This document shows positions 60,301 through 64,000 of a stretch of DNA of 64,000 nt, piece after piece (position 1 is the stretch's first letter; each line of letters starts with the position of its first letter). Below the pieces are notes generated by a model. The model made no database searches and was not told the origin of the DNA. It was given only the letters and a program-made list of their open reading frames with translations. A program made the translations under genes and the position numbers. Location of the stretch: positions 372,001 to 436,000 of the forward strand of contig JAQGDQ010002377.1 in assembly GCA_030141605.1 (NCBI GenBank), written 5' to 3'. Source of the DNA: Tubiluchus corallicola. Lineage: Eukaryota > Priapulida > Priapulimorpha > Priapulimorphida > Tubiluchidae.

Positions 60301-63154
60301 AGATTTACGGCCACACATTTGTGATATATGTTCCAAAGATTTCAAGCTGCCGGAAGCACTGCGCTTACATAAAAGAACACACACTGACATTCGACCTTAT
60401 TCATGCGAGCTGTGCAATGCAAAGTTTCGCCAAACAGGACATCTCAAGTGTCACATGCAGACAAGGCATTCAGATTTGAAACCATTTAAATGTGATACCT
60501 GTTCTGCATGCTTTAAACAACCTGCAAATTTAAGAACTCACATGCTAGTGCACACTGATGAAAGACCACATCAATGTCAGATATGTGGTGCTGCTTTCAA
60601 GACAACTACTGCTCTTAATTCTCACAAACAGGTGCACAGCGATGTACGCCCATTCATTTGTGCAAGATGTGGTAAGTCATTCAAAACCCGTAATGGGCTG
60701 AAATCACATAAAATCACTCACACTGATTCTAAGCCCTTTGAGTGTGATACATGCAGTGCCTGTTTCCGACAATCAGCACATTTGAAGGTTCACATGACTG
60801 TTCATTCTGACTACAGAGGATATCCTTGTACAGTATGTGGTGCTGCTTTCAAAACAGGTACTTCTTTGAAAAGTCACAGTCGTATACATACTGACATCAA
60901 GCCCTTTATATGTGATGTGTGTAACAGAGCATTTAAGTCAAAAGATGGGTTAAAACATCACAAGATAACTCATTCTAATGAAAGACCATTTGCATGTCTA
61001 CAATGCAGTGCTAAGTTTAAACAAGCCACTTATTTGAAAAACCATCAGTTAGTTCATTCAGATGTAAAACCATTTCAATGCCAAGTGTGCTCAGCTGCTT
61101 TTAAGCTGCCGGCTTATCTTAGGTCACACATGATGATTCACGGAGATTTAAAACCGTACCAGTGTCAGATATGCAATAAGCAATTCAGACATTGGAGCAC
61201 GCTGAAGATCCATACAAGAACACACACAAATGAACGGCCTTATGAATGTGAGACCTGCCATAAGATGTTCTCACAAAATGGTCATCTAAAGTTGCACATG
61301 ATGATTCACTCGGGCGAAAAGCCTTACTCGTGTACCGTGTGTAATAGGCGTTTTCGACAACATAGACACTTATTAACGCACAAAGTAAAACATGTAACTG
61401 ATCGACCATACCAATGTAATAGTTGCCAATCTGCTTTTAAAACACATACTTCATTGCAGTCTCATAAACGAATTCACACTGGTGAAAAACCGTATGAGTG
61501 CACCACGTGTTGCACAAGTTTTAGACAGCTGAGTCACTTAAGGAGGCATCAACAATGCCACAGAAACCCGGCTTCAAGGTTGAAACCATTTAAATGCACT
61601 TCTTGTCCAAAAGCATTTAGAAAGGCCACACATCTCCGAGCACATGAAATTGTCCATACTGATAGTAAGCCTTTCAAGTGCCCAATCTGTGATGCAGAAT
61701 TCCGTCACGGACGTTCGCGTAAAACACATATGAAATGTCACCAGCCTACACTCATGCATCAGTGTGATGTGTGCTTACAAAGCTTTAGTGAAGAGGAAGA
61801 ACTAAGATCACATTCTGAAAGTCATGTACAAGAAAGTGCATATACATGTGAACAATGTGGCGAAAAGTTTAAGAGAGCATCGCTTTTGTCAGCTCATACT
61901 GCATTACATGAGAGAGAGAAATTATCTGCTGATGGCTACATTGAATTTGATAGACCGTATCCTTGTTCACAGTGTAGTGCACAATATGAATCAAAACAAG
62001 GATTAGCAAAACATATGCTTGTTAGACATGCAACACTTGAAGACCTGCGTTGCAACTTGTGCCACAACACATTTACCTCATTGCAGTTACTACGTGAACA
62101 TATGAGAACTCACAAAGAAAAAGAACACATGTGCAATGTATGCAACAACACTTATACCTCAAAACATTTATTACGTATACATATGAAAATTCACAAACAT
62201 ACTAGTAAAGAACATGTTTGTAATGTGTGTGGGAAAGTTTTTAAAAATGCTAGTAGCCTTTGTCATCATAGAGAAATTCATGTTGAAGGCAGACCTCATG
62301 TGTGCACAAAATGCAATGCGTCTTTCAAAACAAAGAAAACTCTTTGGGCACACAGTAGGATTCATACAAGGGAAAAAGTGTTTTCTTGTAATAAATGCGG
62401 TGAAAAGTTTTCAGTAAAGGAACAGCTACTGCAACATAAGCAAAGTGCTCATTCAGTTGGTAAGACTAAGAAATGCTCTACTGCCAGTAAGAATTATGAC
62501 TGCGAACAATGTGCTGCCAGTTTCAAGTTCCTGACACTTTTAAAACAACACAAAGAGGCCCACAAAACTGCCATATGTGACAAAACACAACTTGTGAAAG
62601 GAACTGCCAGCAAACCACGAAAGACACACAAGTGTCCCGAGTGCAACAAATTGTTTACTCATTCGTGGAATTTGAAAAATCACCTGTATTCTCATCGTGC
62701 AAAACCCGTTTACAAATGTAATCTTTGTCCAAGTACATTCAGTAGGGAAGCACATTTAGTTAGGCACATAGCATGCCATAAAGGAAAAGAATTGTCAGTA
62801 AGTGTCAAAGTGCAAAGAATTCCTCATTTGCAAGAACAGCGCAATATGTCACAGACAGTTAATGATGCCCCAATACCAACTCCTGAATTCAATTATTTGC
62901 ATAACACAAACGAAATAGTTTTAGACAAAATTCCTATTAAGCAAGAACCCCTAGATTACTCCCTTGTGGAGGATGATACCTCCAGCCCTGTGCATGAAGA
63001 AGGTAGTAATGTAGATGATGCTAACTTCTGTATTGAAGAATGTAACATAGAAGAGTTTTACCTTTCACCATATTTGGGTGAAAGCAACAAAGAGACAGTA
63101 GGTGAAGGCTGTTCTGCTATCACCATTAAGAAGGAAATGTCGCACTTCTTGTAA
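51344..63154 (+). CDS. Giant C2H2 zinc-finger protein, about 110 fingers
   Basis: A single uninterrupted exon encodes 3,936 residues, presumably a nuclear DNA- or RNA-binding protein. The start is set by an upstream in-frame TGA at 51,314. Residues 1-439 have no finger and no recognised KRAB, BTB, ZAD or SCAN domain. They include an acidic Ser/Asp run at about 280-301 and a CxCxxC cluster at 384-389. Fourteen spaced fingers lie at about 440-1020, six more at 1042-1250, then 77 fingers at residues 1257-3406 with a strict 28-residue period. Thirteen less regular fingers end near 3812. By eye count the total is about 110, including one or two degenerate ones. Helix types recur (FKQSAHLK, FKTSTSL, FKxxDGLK, FRQxxHLK), and most linkers are TDxRP or SDxKP rather than TGEKP. 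The tail has IKQEPLDYS (3865-3873) and IKKE (3928-3931), resembling SUMO and CtBP sites; IKVE at 910 also fits the SUMO pattern. The stop codon overlaps a GTAAGT donor-like word. I do not recognise an ortholog. Confidence 0.97.
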   Translation: MNAYEMNEELQAAIEQLELEQIDLCGEQAGESSISELVYTNSIKNITSSVTDVGSVQQQQAGSQTRSAVTHATYQQQALSRINEFNVSLELMNTACVDSRDGLCALGTGTAVKDFVTLDEFQALQQNQMKESFSASGLLESLNNNEITNGTPEHLDNNENVFDTLQSEGYIETAIDSLGTLENNDVAVTIGSNALDINLLPFSQQDSDHSLSRQQHTTSQKVEINKQYELDLPIEDVTEQRLASDVTKQMCSDYGIDVKFSVENFTSMPVNNQDNDLNRDIDDSDSDSSDSDSNSDDFDNQDSIQNSVAPLNEKTSDSIINGSVFERNEAKVISGFPISLNSDNVEQLQVECKITNSPVNIEECQKYTIENSCKTILFKTDEQCECLDCGASLSNLLSSQEHLGLMTAVVKLCTCLQEGRKCLHYANEVSTSKLHVSELYSCHMCEITFHRLSALTNHMVMKHNDEDSTDNQSVAANYIQPPASLQKTHKCGICPASFSNVFNLQKHGRVVHSAIPKQYRCTKCTASFQALKNLTLHLRLHENEQQSFESQRIDKIATKTPTAGTDEASKPDQASKPDSIDKIPVNGIKKAGNTDEKSIKCRMCPAAFKHTASLKRHIQITHNKIKMYSCKLCPARFGVKSTVKKHMSDVHGGVPKKYKCQHCTASYRALKNLQRHMKLHIAKLQPVQEKKKNQYLCFLCSTRCSSADVLKEHIKTHSETKEPTADITTTPRKALLKIFKCNVCSVSFHSRLDRDVHLQTAHEKAKSTPEQQNSSLDSSICRVCKNSFNSKALLDQHMKQYKKLYECNACPAMFKVSTNRNKHVNNVHSGALKAFRCDVCGGGFHREYSLQSHMLLHNQAHKEQYKCDKCDFNCNSSEQLKTHIICKHSVTAQSPGIIIMDTPTVSLQKIKVEDSHAEAITIQESADMDFCEDMEHCCDICGKFFMKESELLVHEKVHMALKPYKCGICGLDFCDMSTLDIHQTSHTNKSYEAYTKMVAETSNSSCYVDFQNIGMRELHSSGNENLSNERKVPFGKKRERVYECDTCKKVFKDGGTLKVHKRIHTNERPYICHICQATFRQHHHLVRHVASHSDDKPFSCDVCGKRFKLSEYLTTHKAVHSQAKKFKCGVCGKDFRLYSDLRAHQKVHASKNAKTDGMFDNKLAFDSHDTSHSRLKPHKCPVCKNGFKVVRHMKIHLWSHSKNNMHYCLTCGKKFQSQVGLAVHKRIHIVKKELEEVVNASTNLTQYVTSTSKGKQYQCPVCEVKFAQSTYLSVHLRVHTGEKPYKCEVCNSRFRQRAHLKCHMFTHTDHKPFSCKICAASFKQLSALKKHGLVHTDLKPYKCDSCSAEFAQSTDLLNHIMVHNENRPYTCQTCFATFKTESFFNSHIKVHTHLKPHVCDECGKDFRIAANLTVHKRTHSNEKPYQCQICSKRFKQTGHLKVHLSIHADSKPYKCDSCGASFRQPGNLKSHQTVHTDERPHVCDICQSAFKTFSYLQSHKRIHTDLRPYSCTCGKTFKTPDGLKAHEKTHTDEKPYECRHCHARFKQQPHLKTHLLTHSTHKPYCCDTCDARFKQSSHLKVHMAVHSDVRPFPCHICGAAFKTSTSLSSHKRIHTDLKPYVCDVCNRAFKFSEGLKSHKKTHSADKPFSCDQCGACFKLAGYLKSHMLVHTEIRPYCCSTCGATFKTASYLHNHSKIHTDIRPHICHICGKGFKMSSNLRAHARTHSNEKPYSCDQCSAQFKQIAHLKMHVRTHSDLKPYKCDSCESRFRQSAHLKVHMAVHTESRPFACEICGAAFKTQSSLNSHKKIHTDIKPHSCDVCGKSFKFAVGLKTHRRIHTNERPFSCDTCHASFRQAGNLKSHMAVHTDVRPYACPTCQAAFKTSYYLQNHIRIHTTARPFQCDVCEKSFKFKEGLQSHKKTHTNERPFECDTCHARFKQAAYLRSHMLVHSDERNHFCDICGSAFKTAVYLANHRRIHTDMRPYKCDICYKDFKLPDGLKAHKKTHSDEKPYSCNICGAKFRQTAHVKAHMLTHSDAKPYKCDTCDACFKQSAHLKSHLAVHSEERKYSCDICYSAFKTSTALNSHKRIHTDIKPYICATCGNAFKTPDGLKSHQISHMDERPFECDTCHAKFKQSTNLKYHMVVHSEERNYTCDICDSAFKTMAYLTTHKRIHTELRPYICECGKDFKTPDGLKLHKRTHTGEKPYFCSLCGMRFRQSGHLKCHMQTIHSDSKPFKCDTCDACFKQSANLRSHMAVHSDIRPYPCPICEATFKTSTSLSSHKRIHSDIKPHICDVCEKAFKTSEGLKSHKHSHTDARPFECDTCHAKFKQAGNLKSHMVVHTEERPWTCDVCEASFKTQAYLHSHKRIHTDIRPYICECGKDFKTPDALKLHKRTHSDEKPYACEICHSTFKQLAHVRVHMATHSDLKPYKCDTCSASFKLAAYLKTHMIVHTEERPWICDVCQAAFKTSSYLSSHKKIHTDLRPYICDQCGKDFKLPDALKLHKRTHSNLRPFSCDVCGQKFRQTAHVKAHMLTHSDSKPFKCDTCDACFKQSGNLKSHMTVHSDVRAYCCPICGTAFKTTTSLNSHKRVHSDIKPHICSTCGKAFKTREGLKSHKYTHTDERPFACDTCSMSFKQSSNLKSHMIVHTDVRPHVCDICQAAFKTVSYLTSHKRIHTDLRPYNCEICGKDFKLPDGLKLHKRIHTNEKPFSCDTCQAAFKQSAHLKVHMTVHTDERNHICDICESAFKTASYLAIHKKTHSDVRPHICDICGKGFKFTDGLKAHKKTHTSEKPYQCEICFRRFRQGGHLKIHLLTHSDSKPFKCDTCDACFKQSGHLKVHMSVHSDERPFPCAVCGAAFKTSTSLSTHKRIHTDLRPYSCDLCDKAFKFSTGLRAHKKTHTGEKPYSCKICGARFRQIGHVKVHMTTHSDLKPYSCDTCNASFKLASYLRSHMVVHSEERKWTCDVCQASFKTNTYLNSHKKIHTDLRPHICDICSKDFKLPEALRLHKRTHTDIRPYSCELCNAKFRQTGHLKCHMQTRHSDLKPFKCDTCSACFKQPANLRTHMLVHTDERPHQCQICGAAFKTTTALNSHKQVHSDVRPFICARCGKSFKTRNGLKSHKITHTDSKPFECDTCSACFRQSAHLKVHMTVHSDYRGYPCTVCGAAFKTGTSLKSHSRIHTDIKPFICDVCNRAFKSKDGLKHHKITHSNERPFACLQCSAKFKQATYLKNHQLVHSDVKPFQCQVCSAAFKLPAYLRSHMMIHGDLKPYQCQICNKQFRHWSTLKIHTRTHTNERPYECETCHKMFSQNGHLKLHMMIHSGEKPYSCTVCNRRFRQHRHLLTHKVKHVTDRPYQCNSCQSAFKTHTSLQSHKRIHTGEKPYECTTCCTSFRQLSHLRRHQQCHRNPASRLKPFKCTSCPKAFRKATHLRAHEIVHTDSKPFKCPICDAEFRHGRSRKTHMKCHQPTLMHQCDVCLQSFSEEEELRSHSESHVQESAYTCEQCGEKFKRASLLSAHTALHEREKLSADGYIEFDRPYPCSQCSAQYESKQGLAKHMLVRHATLEDLRCNLCHNTFTSLQLLREHMRTHKEKEHMCNVCNNTYTSKHLLRIHMKIHKHTSKEHVCNVCGKVFKNASSLCHHREIHVEGRPHVCTKCNASFKTKKTLWAHSRIHTREKVFSCNKCGEKFSVKEQLLQHKQSAHSVGKTKKCSTASKNYDCEQCAASFKFLTLLKQHKEAHKTAICDKTQLVKGTASKPRKTHKCPECNKLFTHSWNLKNHLYSHRAKPVYKCNLCPSTFSREAHLVRHIACHKGKELSVSVKVQRIPHLQEQRNMSQTVNDAPIPTPEFNYLHNTNEIVLDKIPIKQEPLDYSLVEDDTSSPVHEEGSNVDDANFCIEECNIEEFYLSPYLGESNKETVGEGCSAITIKKEMSHFL

Positions 63155-63157
63155 GTG

Positions 63158-64000
63158 GCTAATGAAAACTTTTATATTTACAAAATTGTCTGCAAAACTC
63201 ACTTATACTTATACTGCACAGTGTAGTGTACTATATTGCTAATTTTGTTTAATTGTTTGAACCTTGCACCACTTCTTTATTAAAATGTAGCGTAATTTAT
63301 CCATATTTGTTGCACAAGTTATGGAAGCATGTTAAGACTATCGTATAACTCATGATAAGCTTTGGGTAAACCTTTGTAAAATGAGTTACTTGCTGCAGAT
63401 GTTTTGTCACATTTTGAATACAAAGATATTTATGGTTTCTTGCAGCAAAAATGTAAGTCATGTATCTATAAGATAAAAGTTGCTGGAGCTACATGTACTG
63501 CTTTTCGTTTGCTAGCAATTGGGTATTCCCAGCTCTAGTTCTGCTCAAGTGATATATAACGGGCTTCATGAAGCCAAGTGACCTGAATGATAAAGTCCTT
63601 GCTGCTTCAACCTCAGAAAGCATTGATGAGATAGTCTCCAAAAATCATCACATTAGTGTATTGTTTTACTCAGTATTAGTAATAGAGTTAGTGTCACTAA
63701 CACTGTGTGTAATTTCAATATTATGTGTAAATTCAATCTGATGTGTTGTCTGTGTAAATCCAAGGTTAGTCGTTATGGTGCATGCACATTTGCTCTTCCA
63801 AACTATAAGTATTATTCAATTCACTTTTTTTTATGTTTTACATCTCGTATTGCTTCGATTTCCTAAAGAAAGGTTCATGGATGCGTGTATATTTGTCAGC
63901 TAAAGTTGCCTTAAGAGTTGATAAAATATGAATGAAATTATTGTAGGGTTATGTTATTGCTAGTATGTTAGTACCATTTACTCGATGTGACTTGATATTG
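63158..64000 (+). other. 3' flank of the zinc-finger gene
   Basis: Probable 3' UTR and downstream DNA. An ATTAAA at 63,279-63,284 is the nearest polyadenylation-signal variant; I saw no AATAAA. No other gene begins before the window ends. Confidence 0.4.

Noticed and set aside
52734-62755. Many 60-120 codon frames on both strands inside the zinc-finger gene
   Set aside because: Shadows of the main frame; the minus-strand ones are repetitive antisense readings of finger codons.

Overview
The window is nuclear DNA from an invertebrate animal. It is AT-rich, its genes are interrupted by GT-AG introns, and it carries animal genes (VPS29, a SEC14-like lipid-binding protein, RAD54B), remnants of LINE retrotransposons, short hAT-like and other inverted-repeat transposons, and many micro- and minisatellites. 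I cannot name the phylum from the sequence alone.

Layout. Bases 1-14.6 kb hold no intact gene that I can support. They contain a trinucleotide microsatellite, a pentanucleotide satellite, three decayed LINE remnants, a 29-bp minisatellite, a degenerate repeat block and a palindromic (AAT)n(ATT)n tract. From 14.6 to 18.2 kb, on the minus strand, lies a complete five-exon VPS29 gene (181 codons), a retromer subunit. About 1.27 kb away, head to head on the plus strand, starts a SEC14L-type gene (CRAL-TRIO plus GOLD). Twelve exons, 19.5-34.6 kb, were reconstructed. Its last exon, about 30-40 residues, was not found. Its introns are full of repeats: a LINE tail, two hAT-type elements with target-site duplications, a nested pair of transposons and a phase-perfect 30-bp minisatellite.

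From 42.1 to 45.8 kb, on the minus strand, are the last five exons of RAD54B (second helicase lobe and C-terminus). The 5' two thirds of that gene was not recognised in the window. From 45.8 to 51.3 kb are more transposon remnants, including a hAT transposase C-terminus and a long near-perfect hairpin.

The most striking object is a single uninterrupted coding exon at 51,344-63,154 encoding a 3,936-residue protein with about 110 C2H2 zinc fingers. Seventy-seven of these run without a break. They are built from a small set of finger types repeated in the order (D)-A-B-C, sometimes forming a seven-finger super-repeat. The protein has an acidic N-terminus without a recognised KRAB, BTB or ZAD domain, and short motifs resembling SUMO and CtBP sites. 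It is the best candidate for something undescribed here. The genes are housekeeping trafficking, lipid and repair genes next to a putative giant DNA-binding protein; they do not form an operon or an obvious pathway.
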